A stretch of DNA of 9,923 nt, taken from positions 1-9,923 of the forward strand of contig JBBRHH010000197.1 in assembly GCA_038222915.1 (NCBI GenBank), read 5' to 3'. Origin of the DNA: JBBRHH01 sp038222915 (GTDB lineage: Bacteria > Planctomycetota > Phycisphaerae > Tepidisphaerales > Tepidisphaeraceae). A model generated the notes under the pieces. It saw nothing but the letters and a program-made list of their open reading frames with translations. It searched no databases and had not been told where the DNA came from. Positions 1 to 6,100 of this stretch are shown piece by piece (within the stretch, counting starts at the first letter, position 1; the number at the start of each line of letters is the position of its first letter). Both the position numbers and the translations under genes were made by a program.

Positions 1-471
1 GATGTCACCTTCGCCCTCGGCAAATCGGAACTGACCGACAATGCCAAAAAGGTCATTGACCGCTTCGCCCAGATCCTTGGATCCCCGGCCGCAAACGGCT
101 ACGAACTCATGATCGCCGGCCACACCGACTCCACCCCCGTCTCCAACCCCGCGACCATTGCCGCTGGGAACAGGGACAACTGGTATTTGTCCGCCCACCG
201 CGCCATCGCGGTTGGTGAGGAACTCCAGCATCAGCGGATTGATTCCCGTCGCATCGCGGTCGTCGGCTACGCCGATCAGCGTCCAATCTCCTCCAACGCC
301 GCCCAAAACCGCCGCGTCGAGGTCCTCATCCTCCCGACCACAGTCACCGCCCACGGCAGCGGCGTAGCCCAGCTCGGCTCCGCCAAGACCGGCGGAACCG
401 TCAAGATCAGCAATGTCAACAAAGACAGCTCAGCTCCCCTCGAGCCCGTCCACCCCAAGTTCAACAAGTAA
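1..471 (+). CDS. OmpA/MotB-type peptidoglycan-binding domain protein, C-terminal part
   Basis: The reading frame is open from base 1, so the N-terminus lies outside the window; 156 residues are visible, ending in TAA at 469-471. It carries the OmpA/MotB C-terminal fold: GHTDS after a beta strand, an NWYLSAHRA helix start, VVGYADQRP, then NRRVEVLIL. In this family the Asp of GHTD and the Arg of NRRVE hold the diaminopimelate of peptidoglycan, and both are present. The NW.LS..RA wording is closer to MotB-like proteins than to Pal. Downstream of the domain is a 45-residue polar tail rich in Ser, Gly and Lys. Whether it is a stator protein, a Pal-like lipoprotein or another wall anchor depends on the missing N-terminus. 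A strong terminator follows, so this is the last gene of its unit. Confidence 0.88.
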   Translation, partial: DVTFALGKSELTDNAKKVIDRFAQILGSPAANGYELMIAGHTDSTPVSNPATIAAGNRDNWYLSAHRAIAVGEELQHQRIDSRRIAVVGYADQRPISSNAAQNRRVEVLILPTTVTAHGSGVAQLGSAKTGGTVKISNVNKDSSAPLEPVHPKFNK

Positions 472-501
472 TCTCAAGGCCAGTTGGAGCCAGCTTGAAA
501 C

Positions 502-539
502 CGCCCCGCGGATCACCAGATCCGCGGGGCGTTTTTTTT
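502..539 (+). terminator. Rho-independent terminator of the OmpA/MotB gene
   Basis: A perfect 13-bp stem (502-514 with 519-531, CGCCCCGCGGATC and its complement) closes a 4-base ACCA loop and is followed directly by eight T (532-539). It begins 31 bases after the stop codon. On the minus strand there is no T tract after the stem, so it acts for the plus strand; it also separates this gene from the convergent gene that ends at 548. Confidence 0.95.
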
Positions 540-547
540 AATTCGGC

Positions 548-1318
548 TCAATAGAACAACTGAAATTGCTGCCAATCCCCACCGGCCTTTTGGGGAATGG
601 AGAATTCGAGGGCTCCATCGTCCTTCAAAATGGCATCAATCAATCCGCGTTTGGAATTGAGCTCAAACGGTAGCAGCAGGTGCGCTGGATTTGCAGGATC
701 CATCTGTCCGGCAAGAAATTGCAGGCGTCCCGATAAACCCTGCTCAACCGTCGGTCCATTCGTCGTGGTGATCACTGGCACCGGCGCCCGCATATTTTGC
801 CAAGGCTCAATCGTCCGCGCTATCGCTTGAAGTACCGCGATCGTTCGGTTGGCGTCGGCGGCATACGCAAAATATCCCCGCACCATCACCAGCCGACTGA
901 TCCCATTGCCCGTGCGCAACTCGTGAAGAAACAGAATGCACGGCTCTCCCCCTTCAGGGTACGCCGCCGGTAAGGCCGTCAACGCATTCCATGCCGGAAC
1001 GGTTCGACCAGCCATCCGTGTCGTTGGCTTCCCACTGAACCAGTCCGTGCCGCGCATATCGATCCCCACGGGGCGCGCCTTCCCCTGCGCCACCATCTTC
1101 TCGGCCGCCACCGGATCGCTTTCAAAAACCACTTCGTCCGGCGGCGCGCTGAAGTTCAAGCACTGTCGCTGGCTGTACAAATGTGCAACATGCCGAACAA
1201 CCGGACGTCCCCATTTGCATGCCAGAATCGCCACCGCCATCAACAGAAAAATGCCCAGCCGCCTCCACAAACGTCTCCTCCGCCCACCAGCAATTGGCGC
1301 GTATTCCAAGGTTGTCAT
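548..1318 (-). CDS. Hypothetical membrane-anchored protein, 256 aa
   Basis: I do not recognise the family. The protein starts with a cytoplasmic stretch ending in a strongly basic RRRRLWRR (residues 13-20), then one hydrophobic segment at about 21-34 (LGIFLLMAVAILAC), and about 220 residues that should lie in the periplasm by the positive-inside rule. The ILAC at 31-34 resembles a lipobox, but Leu at -2 is unusual, so a signal anchor is more likely. The soluble part has no catalytic motif I can name; it contains a DMRGTDWF segment and ends in an aromatic QQFQLFY. It is divergent from the parvulin lipoprotein gene with 143 bases between the starts. The ATG has no clear ribosome binding site (AAAGAACGGCG precedes it). 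Real-gene evidence is the length, the anchor topology and the natural composition. Confidence 0.75.
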   Translation of the reverse strand: MTTLEYAPIAGGRRRRLWRRLGIFLLMAVAILACKWGRPVVRHVAHLYSQRQCLNFSAPPDEVVFESDPVAAEKMVAQGKARPVGIDMRGTDWFSGKPTTRMAGRTVPAWNALTALPAAYPEGGEPCILFLHELRTGNGISRLVMVRGYFAYAADANRTIAVLQAIARTIEPWQNMRAPVPVITTTNGPTVEQGLSGRLQFLAGQMDPANPAHLLLPFELNSKRGLIDAILKDDGALEFSIPQKAGGDWQQFQLFY

Positions 1319-1461
1319 CGCCGTTCTTTATCCCGATGTTGTGGCGTTTGTTGCGGCGGGGGAAGCGCATCCACTCATCAACAGCAGCGCGAATGTCCGA
1401 TAAAACTTGTCGATAGCGCCTGTCTCGGATAGGTTCTTGCGTCCTCCAAGGAGATATACAG

Positions 1462-2682
1462 ATGCGGAAACTCATGTTTGGTGGGGTTTTGGCGGCCGCC
1501 GCGGTTGGCTGCTCCAGTTCTCCCAAGCCCATCCAGCCAGGTCAGTTCGTTGACCGGCCGCCGGAATCAACCGACACGGTATCCACCGACGGGACGGTAG
1601 CGCGCGACACCACGACCACCGGCCCCGCCACCCGCACCGCATCCTCAGGCCAGTTCATGACCCTCGGCACCGTCGTCGCCGAAGCCAATGGCCACCCGAT
1701 CTACGCCGACAAGGTCCTCGCTCAGTTGGAGGCCCCGCTCTCCGGCAAGGCCCATTCCATGGATTCACGGGCCTTTCGCCAATTCGCCACAGCATTGATC
1801 CACGACAAAATCGAAGAAGAGCTCAACGGCGAGCTCGAATACGCGGCCGCCGCCCGCTCCCTCAGCGAAGACGACAAAAAGCTCGCCGAGGCTCTCACCA
1901 TGCAGTGGCGTCAAAAGAAAATCACCGAGGCCGGCGGTGCTCTCGCCGTCGCCAAGGACAAGATGCGCAAGGACAAGGAAGGCTCCGACTTCGACGAAGA
2001 ACTCGATCGCCGCTATCGCCTCTACACCATCCTTCTCGACCAGGAACGCCGCATCAAGCCGCGCGTCCAGGTCGGCGCGGCCGACATCCGCCGCTACTAC
2101 CAGGCCCACCTCGACCAGGAATTCTCCAAGCCCTCCAGCATCCAGGTGCGCCTGATCAAGATCGACTGGGAAGCCACCGGCGGCAAGGAAGAAGCCGCAA
2201 AGAAGATCGGCGGCATCCTCCAGAAGGCCCTGGGCGGTGAAAGCTTTGAGGAGCTGGCAAAATCCACCAACGACGACGCATTCCTGAAAGAACATGCGGG
2301 CCTGATTGGCGACAAAGGCTGGACCCAGAAGGGCGCCTACGCCAACAAGGAAATCGAAAAGGCCGTCTGGCAACTCCAGAAAGGCCAGCTCACCGAAGTG
2401 CCCGTCGAATTCCGCAAGGCCTACTTCATCGCAAAAGTGGAAGATCGCAAAGACGGCGAAGTGATTCCGTTCGAAAGCGAAAAAACCCAGGAAACCATCC
2501 GCGACATCCTCGTCTCATCACAAATGAGCAAATTGCGCCGCGAAGAGCTCTCCCGCCTCCGCAACTCGGCCTTTCTCCGGTTCGACGAATCGATGATGAA
2601 CCCCGCTGTCGACATGGCCATGCAAAAATACGTGCTCTGGCGAGCCGGCGACAGCGCGACCGCCGAAGTCTCCCCGCGCTGA
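1462..2682 (+). CDS. SurA/PrsA-type parvulin lipoprotein (peptidyl-prolyl isomerase fold)
   Basis: A 406-residue exported lipoprotein. The signal peptide is short and ends in AAVGC, with lipidation expected on Cys17; a Ser/Thr/Pro-rich linker (18-65) follows. A SurA_N-like chaperone region begins at VVAEANGHPIYADKVLAQLE (71-90) and runs through helices to about 200. Residues 225-328 follow the parvulin pattern: a first strand SSIQVRLIKI, SFEELAKSTNDD, GLIGDKGWTQKG, an AVWQLQKGQLTEVPVEF segment and the last strand KAYFIAKVEDR. The two histidines usual in active parvulins are replaced (Leu231 and Phe322), so it may work as a chaperone and not as an isomerase. It should help fold proteins in the periplasm. 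The start is set by AAGGAG at 1448-1453, eight bases before the ATG. The gene ends flush against the convergent dehydrogenase gene. Confidence 0.85.
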   Translation: MRKLMFGGVLAAAAVGCSSSPKPIQPGQFVDRPPESTDTVSTDGTVARDTTTTGPATRTASSGQFMTLGTVVAEANGHPIYADKVLAQLEAPLSGKAHSMDSRAFRQFATALIHDKIEEELNGELEYAAAARSLSEDDKKLAEALTMQWRQKKITEAGGALAVAKDKMRKDKEGSDFDEELDRRYRLYTILLDQERRIKPRVQVGAADIRRYYQAHLDQEFSKPSSIQVRLIKIDWEATGGKEEAAKKIGGILQKALGGESFEELAKSTNDDAFLKEHAGLIGDKGWTQKGAYANKEIEKAVWQLQKGQLTEVPVEFRKAYFIAKVEDRKDGEVIPFESEKTQETIRDILVSSQMSKLRREELSRLRNSAFLRFDESMMNPAVDMAMQKYVLWRAGDSATAEVSPR

Positions 2683-3717
2683 TCAGTCAATCTGCACGCC
2701 GTGCGACATCGCGGCGACGATCTGTTCCGCAACGTCGACCGCCGCCAGGCCATCCTCGGCCGACACAACCGGCGCGGTCTTGTTCCGCACGCAGCCAACA
2801 AACGATTCCAACTGCGCCCGCAACGGGTCGGCCGTGCCCACCTCAAGCGGTTCAATTTTGACCAGATCCAGGTAGTTCAGGTGTGAAGCGTCCGCCACCT
2901 CCCCGCTCTTCAATCGCGCCGCCGCCTCGCGAATGCTTTCCAGGTTGCCACTGCGTCGAACAATCACGCCGGTCCGCTTTCCATAATCCACCGAAACATA
3001 CGCCGCGTGCGTAAACACCCGCAGCCGCCGCTCTGTCTTCATCGCGAGCCGCGAAGCCGTGATGTTCGCCACGCATCCATTTTCAAACGTGAGTCGGGCA
3101 TTGCAGATATCCTCGGCCGGTCCTACGACGCTCACCCCCGAAGCATCCACCCGCAAGACCTTCGAGCGCGCCAAGCTCAACACCACCTCAATGTCATGAA
3201 TCATCATGTCGAGCACGACCCCGACATCGAGGCTACGAAACGTCATCGGGCTCACCCGGCTGACTTCGATAAAGCCCGGCTGAAGTTGCAGTTGTTCCAG
3301 TGCCCGAACCGCCGGATTGAATCGTTCGATGTGCCCCACCTGCACCATCGCGTTATGCTTGCGCGCAAGTTCGACAATAGTCCGCGCGTCGGCCGAGTCC
3401 TTGCCCAACGGCTTTTCAATCAGACAACCCAGCCCGCGCACGAGAAACGGCTTGGCCGTCTCCAGGTGGTGAGGGGTCGACACCGCGATCGTGGCGGCCG
3501 CCACTTCGCCCGCCAGCGCCTCAAGCGAATCAAATGCACGCGTCGAATATTCCTGAGCGGTGGCAACGGCGCGCGTCGGTTCGGCATCAAAAACGCCGAC
3601 GAGACGCACCTCGGGCATTTGGGAATAAGTGCGCGCATGCAGTCGGCCCATCCGGCCACAACCCACAACCGCCACCGGCAACGGAGAACTGGAATCCGAA
3701 AGTAACGTGCTCGACAT
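2683..3717 (-). CDS. Gfo/Idh/MocA family NAD(P)-dependent oxidoreductase
   Basis: A 344-residue dehydrogenase of the Gfo/Idh/MocA family. The N-terminal Rossmann fold shows VVGCGRMGRLHA (18-29, G19/G21/G24) and an acidic Asp44 at the end of the second strand (GVFDAE), which favours NAD. The family signature EKPLGKD (101-107) follows, then GHIERFNPA (128-136) and MIHDIE with His174 and Asp175 in the substrate site. The GH.ERFNPA wording is one I associate with family members near lipid A genes (UDP-GlcNAc 3-dehydrogenase type), but no lpx gene is in view, so the substrate stays open; a sugar or nucleotide sugar is expected. I chose ATG at 3717; a GTG at 3759 would add 14 residues but lies above a promoter-like TATAAA. 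No ribosome binding site is visible. The stop abuts that of the parvulin gene. Confidence 0.88.
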   Translation of the reverse strand: MSSTLLSDSSSPLPVAVVGCGRMGRLHARTYSQMPEVRLVGVFDAEPTRAVATAQEYSTRAFDSLEALAGEVAAATIAVSTPHHLETAKPFLVRGLGCLIEKPLGKDSADARTIVELARKHNAMVQVGHIERFNPAVRALEQLQLQPGFIEVSRVSPMTFRSLDVGVVLDMMIHDIEVVLSLARSKVLRVDASGVSVVGPAEDICNARLTFENGCVANITASRLAMKTERRLRVFTHAAYVSVDYGKRTGVIVRRSGNLESIREAAARLKSGEVADASHLNYLDLVKIEPLEVGTADPLRAQLESFVGCVRNKTAPVVSAEDGLAAVDVAEQIVAAMSHGVQID

Positions 3718-3724
3718 GCCGCTG

Positions 3725-3752
3725 TTTATACACGCTTCGCACCCGATGCGAA
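3725..3752 (-). promoter_or_regulatory. Possible promoter of the oxidoreductase gene
   Basis: Reading on the minus strand, TATAAA (3730-3725) lies seven bases before the ATG at 3717, with TTCGCA (3752-3747) 16 bases upstream, a 4/6 match to the -35 consensus. If used, transcription would start at or next to the ATG, giving a leaderless message, which agrees with the lack of a ribosome binding site. A 7-bp hairpin (3735-3741 with 3747-3753) covers the spacer. The -35 match is weak. Confidence 0.3.
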
Positions 3753-3778
3753 GAGGCACAAACGCGCCTCAGTCAAAC

Positions 3779-3806
3779 TTGACACTTTGCCCCTGCCCCA
3801 TAGGAT
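3779..3806 (+). promoter_or_regulatory. Promoter of tRNA-Leu
   Basis: A perfect -35 TTGACA (3779-3784), a 16-base spacer and TAGGAT (3801-3806, 4/6 match to TATAAT) place the start of transcription a few bases before the tRNA at 3820. The -35 box is half of an inverted repeat, GTCAA-AC-TTGAC (3772-3783), so a second TTGACT box points the other way; no good -10 box follows it. Confidence 0.7.
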
Positions 3807-3819
3807 GTTTGCTTCATGA

Positions 3820-3903
3820 GCGGCTGTGGCGGAATTGGCAGACGCGCAAGGTTCAGGTCCTTGTGATCGCAAGATCGTGCAGGTTCAACTCCTGTCAGCC
3901 GCA
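3820..3903 (+). tRNA. tRNA-Leu (CAG anticodon)
   Basis: A class II tRNA with a long variable arm. The acceptor stem GCGGCTG (3820-3826) pairs perfectly with CAGCCGC (3896-3902), followed by discriminator A3903; CCA is not encoded. The D arm has the leucine-type GCGGAATTGGCAGACGC. The anticodon stem CAAGG (3847-3851) pairs with CCTTG (3859-3863) around the loop TTCAGGT, giving anticodon CAG at 3854-3856, which reads CUG. The variable arm forms a GATC/GATC stem over GCAA. The T arm is GCAGG-TTCAACT-CCTGT, with one G-U pair. It closely resembles the E. coli tRNA-Leu(CAG) arrangement. The tRNA forms its own unit with a promoter upstream and terminator downstream. Confidence 0.97.
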
Positions 3904-3914
3904 TCTCTTAAACT

Positions 3915-3938
3915 GGCGACCTTTGGGTCGCCTTTTTT
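3915..3938 (+). terminator. Rho-independent terminator of tRNA-Leu
   Basis: GGCGACC (3915-3921) and GGTCGCC (3926-3932) form a perfect 7-bp stem over TTTG, followed by six T (3933-3938). It starts 12 bases after the tRNA. The convergent epimerase gene ends at 3945, so the hairpin also lies directly after that gene; read on the minus strand it is followed only by AGTTTAAG, so help for the epimerase would be partial. Confidence 0.93.
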
Positions 3939-3944
3939 GTTGAC

Positions 3945-4943
3945 CTACCCAACACTGACGGCCTCTGCTGCATCGCCCGGCAGTCGGTACAGATGCCCAT
4001 ACTTGTCGAACCACTGAACAAACTTCCCAAGCCCTTCCGACAGACTGGTCTTCGGCCGATAGCCCAGCTCCGAGGATGATCGCGTCAGATCCGCAAACGT
4101 TCTTTCCACATCACCCGGCTGGGCCGGCCGGCGATCGATGATCGCCTTCTTCCCCACGGCCTTTTCCAACTCCTCAATCAACCCGCTCAGTGTCACCGGA
4201 TCAGAGCCGCCAAGGTTATAGATTCGATACCGATCGCAATGCTCCAGCGAAGCAAGAATCCCCCCGACGATGTCATCCACAAACGTGTAATCCCGGCTGG
4301 TCGACCCATCGCCAAAAACCGGCACAGGCCGGCCCTGGCTGATCAGCCGCGTAAATTTGTGAATCGCAAGGTCAGGCCGCTGGCGGGGGCCGAAGACGGT
4401 GAAGAATCGCAGGCAGAAAACGGGAAGCCGATAGAGGTGCCAGTAGGTGTAGCACATCAACTCCCCGGCGCGTTTTGTGGCCGCGTAGGGACTAATCGGC
4501 TCGGCCACCGGATCGTTTTCGCTGAATGGAACCCGTCCCAGATTGCCATACACACTCGAGCTCGACGCAAAGATAAACTTCTGCACCTTGTGCTCGACGG
4601 CCGCCTGCAGCAGGTGCGTCGTGCCTTCCACATTCACACGGCAGTAGTACCCCGGCTGCTCAATGGAAGGCCGAACCCCGGCCATCGCCGCCAGATGAAG
4701 AATCGCCAGCGGTTTGGTCCGCTCAATCAGCCGGTTGATGGCCGGGCCATCCGTGACATCGAGCTCCTCGATATCCACCGGGCCGCTGATGCTCTTAAGG
4801 TTCATCTCCTTCCACGAACGGTCGTAGAAGTCGCAGAAGTTGTCGATGCCGACAACCCGGAACCCACGCTCAAGCAAGGCCTCGGCGGCATGCGATCCAA
4901 TAAACCCGGCCGCGCCGGTGACCACGATGGTTGGCTGATTCAT
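3945..4943 (-). CDS. NAD-dependent nucleotide-sugar epimerase (UDP-glucuronate 4-epimerase-like)
   Basis: A 332-residue extended short-chain dehydrogenase. It has the NAD-binding GAAGFIG (10-16), Asp34 at the end of the second strand (VVGIDNF), HLAAMAGVRPS (83-93), SSSSVYG (127-133) and the catalytic YAATK with Tyr153 and Lys157. The following LRFFTVFGPRQRPDLAIHKF region is typical of bacterial UDP-glucuronate/UDP-glucose 4-epimerases. It should interconvert UDP-sugars for surface polysaccharide by keto intermediate chemistry at C4 in the cytoplasm; the exact sugar cannot be read from sequence. Length is normal for the family. It lies 83 bases downstream of the HNH gene on the same strand with a possible promoter of its own. 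The ATG lacks a clear ribosome binding site. Confidence 0.92.
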   Translation of the reverse strand: MNQPTIVVTGAAGFIGSHAAEALLERGFRVVGIDNFCDFYDRSWKEMNLKSISGPVDIEELDVTDGPAINRLIERTKPLAILHLAAMAGVRPSIEQPGYYCRVNVEGTTHLLQAAVEHKVQKFIFASSSSVYGNLGRVPFSENDPVAEPISPYAATKRAGELMCYTYWHLYRLPVFCLRFFTVFGPRQRPDLAIHKFTRLISQGRPVPVFGDGSTSRDYTFVDDIVGGILASLEHCDRYRIYNLGGSDPVTLSGLIEELEKAVGKKAIIDRRPAQPGDVERTFADLTRSSSELGYRPKTSLSEGLGKFVQWFDKYGHLYRLPGDAAEAVSVG

Positions 4944-4972
4944 AATGGGACTACCCGTCTTTGGACCGATCT

Positions 4973-5001
4973 GTTATCGGACGATGGCCCGGTTTTGTCC
5001 A
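4973..5001 (-). promoter_or_regulatory. Possible promoter of the epimerase gene
   Basis: On the minus strand TGGACA (5001-4996, 5/6 match to TTGACA) and GATAAC (4978-4973, 4/6 match to TATAAT) are separated by 17 bases, 30 bases before the ATG. The -10 box sits inside an inverted repeat, CCGAT (4966-4970) and ATCGG (4976-4980). No terminator separates it from the HNH gene, so the epimerase could also be read from upstream. Confidence 0.3.
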
Positions 5002-5026
5002 ATATTTGGAGCGACTTCGAACGGCT

Positions 5027-5419
5027 CTATTGGCCGCCATCCAAGGTACGCCGTAGTTGCACGCGACGAGGAGCGTTCATATTCAGAAGTCGGACAGTTG
5101 CTCGACCCACCGGCGATAGCCCAACGATCTCAAACTGCACCTGACGAAAATGGTCCGTCCACGTTTGGAGCCGAGGATGGAACAGCAGTGTGACATCCTG
5201 CGTCAACGGATCCACACCAGTGAGATTTGGGCCCTTAAAAGCGTTGCAACGATCGCACGAGAGCGCGAGGTTCAACCCGTCATCGTCGCCGCCATGCTGC
5301 CTTGCCGTGATGTGCTCAACGTGTAATCGAGCGAAGGGCACCGCGCTCTGAGGAAGCCCGCAATATTCGCACTTGCCGCCGGCCCGATCTCGAACCAGTT
5401 GCTGGACCGACGGTTTCAC
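5027..5419 (-). CDS. HNH endonuclease domain protein
   Basis: A 130-residue stand-alone HNH nuclease. It has a CEYC zinc pair (Cys17, Cys20), HVEHI with the metal-activating His36, QHGG, NLAL with Asn50, and CDRCNAFKG with Cys55, Cys58, Asn59 and Lys62, so the full zinc-bound beta-beta-alpha-metal site is present. After the nuclease core come GPNLTGVDP, LFHPR, W.DHF, GRATVRLLNMN, which I recall as a constant tail in a family of small HNH proteins. It is predicted to cut or nick DNA; the target is unknown. The start is GTG at 5419, which overlaps the TGA of the 87-residue gene (GTGA), so translation is probably coupled. No DNA-recognition domain or methylase is nearby. It is not an intron- or intein-borne copy, as its neighbours are intact. 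Confidence 0.9.
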   Translation of the reverse strand: MKPSVQQLVRDRAGGKCEYCGLPQSAVPFARLHVEHITARQHGGDDDGLNLALSCDRCNAFKGPNLTGVDPLTQDVTLLFHPRLQTWTDHFRQVQFEIVGLSPVGRATVRLLNMNAPRRVQLRRTLDGGQ

Positions 5420-5679
5420 TGGCCCGCTCGCGCGAGAACCTGGCGGGCTTTGGCCTGTAGGATGCCGACAAGATCAATGGCTTCCACATAGTCGGCGTAC
5501 TCAATCTTCTCTTTATCAGTAAGCTGACCCGCAACCGCCCGTCCCGCAAGATCATCGATCCTGCGACGCGTCAACGGCTCAAGTTCGAGATTGAGCAACC
5601 GTCTTGCCGACTCTGGATCCAAGCAGTCCGCAACTGGGTCCAGAATCGAATCAAGCACTGTGGATGATGGTGCAACCAT
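5416..5679 (-). CDS. Small helical protein paired with the HNH nuclease, 87 aa
   Basis: No named function. The sequence has an N-terminal segment (VLDSILDPVADCLDPESARRLLNLE, 8-32), then RRRIDDLAGRAVAGQLTDKEKIEYADYVEAIDLVGILQAKARQVLAR, which reads as amphipathic helices. I recall similar small proteins directly upstream of HNH genes of this type in other planctomycetes and cyanobacteria, with the same RIDxLA...G.LT..E..EY..Y....D...ILQAKAR pattern. The 4-base overlap with the HNH start suggests the two are made together in similar amounts, so a partner, inhibitor or specificity subunit are all possible. ATG at 5679 follows an AT-rich run without a ribosome binding site. The gene lies 57 bases after the 96-residue gene. 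Confidence 0.82.
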   Translation of the reverse strand: MVAPSSTVLDSILDPVADCLDPESARRLLNLELEPLTRRRIDDLAGRAVAGQLTDKEKIEYADYVEAIDLVGILQAKARQVLARAGQ

Positions 5680-5736
5680 ATATTAATACGATAGCTTCGG
5701 AAATTGCGGTCTACAAGCTGTTTCCGCTGCCGCGTG

Positions 5737-6027
5737 TCAAACGTTCGATTCCAATCGAAACTGCCCATCCGCGCTATCGATCCAGCCAAACCGTCCCGAC
5801 ACCGGGTCGTAGCCGGCGGTGACCGACCATTCCACAAGCTGCGCGGCCAGTTGCTCGTCGGTTTGATCATCAAACCAACCACTCCGGCGATGGAGCTCGA
5901 TCAGCCCCGCCAGGTCGAAGCGCTGCCAGAGATATTGCCAGGTCTCCCGACTCAGAGATGTTTGCGCAGTCTGGGCCCGGTCGTAAGTCGGATGGTCGAA
6001 TCGGCTGATGTGCTGTGTGGCCTTCAT
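5737..6027 (-). CDS. Hypothetical protein, 96 aa
   Basis: Not recognised. The frame gives a natural-looking acidic soluble protein rich in Trp and Gln: SRETWQYLWQRFDLAGLIELHRRSGWFDDQTDEQLAAQLVEWSVTAGYDP, with predicted helices, then a VSGRFGWIDSADGQFRLE end that could form a strand pair. There is no signal peptide, membrane segment or Cys/His metal motif. It is the first gene of the minus-strand run leading to the 87-residue and HNH genes and starts 40 bases after the terminator of the predicted RNA. The ATG has no clear ribosome binding site. The competing plus-strand frame (5704-6069) has poorer composition, so I favour this one, but it could still be a chance frame. Confidence 0.55.
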   Translation of the reverse strand: MKATQHISRFDHPTYDRAQTAQTSLSRETWQYLWQRFDLAGLIELHRRSGWFDDQTDEQLAAQLVEWSVTAGYDPVSGRFGWIDSADGQFRLESNV

Positions 6028-6067
6028 TGTTCTACTGTCTGTCCCGGAGCCTTCGATCCGGGGGAAT

Positions 6068-6100
6068 AAAAAAAGCCTCGGAACTTTTGCTCCGGGGCTT
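6068..6100 (-). terminator. Rho-independent terminator (minus strand)
   Basis: On the minus strand a 10-bp stem (6100-6091 with 6082-6073, one G-U pair) over an 8-base loop runs into seven T (6074-6068), the first two of them shared with the stem. The plus strand has no matching T tract after the stem. It ends the predicted RNA and stops read-through from the PDZ gene into the 96-aa/87-aa/HNH genes, or works as an attenuator for them. Confidence 0.88.

Noticed and set aside
1407..1435. TTGTCG-N17-TAGGTT as promoter of the parvulin gene
   Set aside because: Only 4/6 and 3/6 matches to consensus; the position is plausible but the score is at chance level.
1448..1461. AAGGAGATATACAG before the parvulin gene resembles the phage T7 gene 10 / expression vector ribosome site
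   Set aside because: The match is short and the surrounding sequence is native, with no vector or T7 promoter sequence; likely coincidence of a good Shine-Dalgarno site.
1765..2373. Hydrophobic minus-strand frame of 202 codons with repeated Phe/Leu/Val segments
   Set aside because: It is antisense to the parvulin gene; the hydrophobic look comes from reverse-complemented Glu and Lys codons.
3007..3705. Plus-strand frame of 232 codons
   Set aside because: It is antisense to the oxidoreductase gene; no recognisable domain and His/Arg-rich composition.
3826..4017. Plus-strand frame reading MAELADAQGSG... over the tRNA
   Set aside because: It is the translation of the tRNA-Leu gene itself, a well-known false protein call.
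4239..5144. Long plus-strand frame of 301 codons
   Set aside because: It is antisense to the epimerase gene, which has all family motifs; composition is Arg/Pro-rich and there is no ribosome binding site.
5027..5419. HNH gene as a homing endonuclease or mobile intron
   Set aside because: Neighbouring genes are not interrupted, there is no intron-like structure, and the overlap with the 87-aa gene indicates a normal operon.
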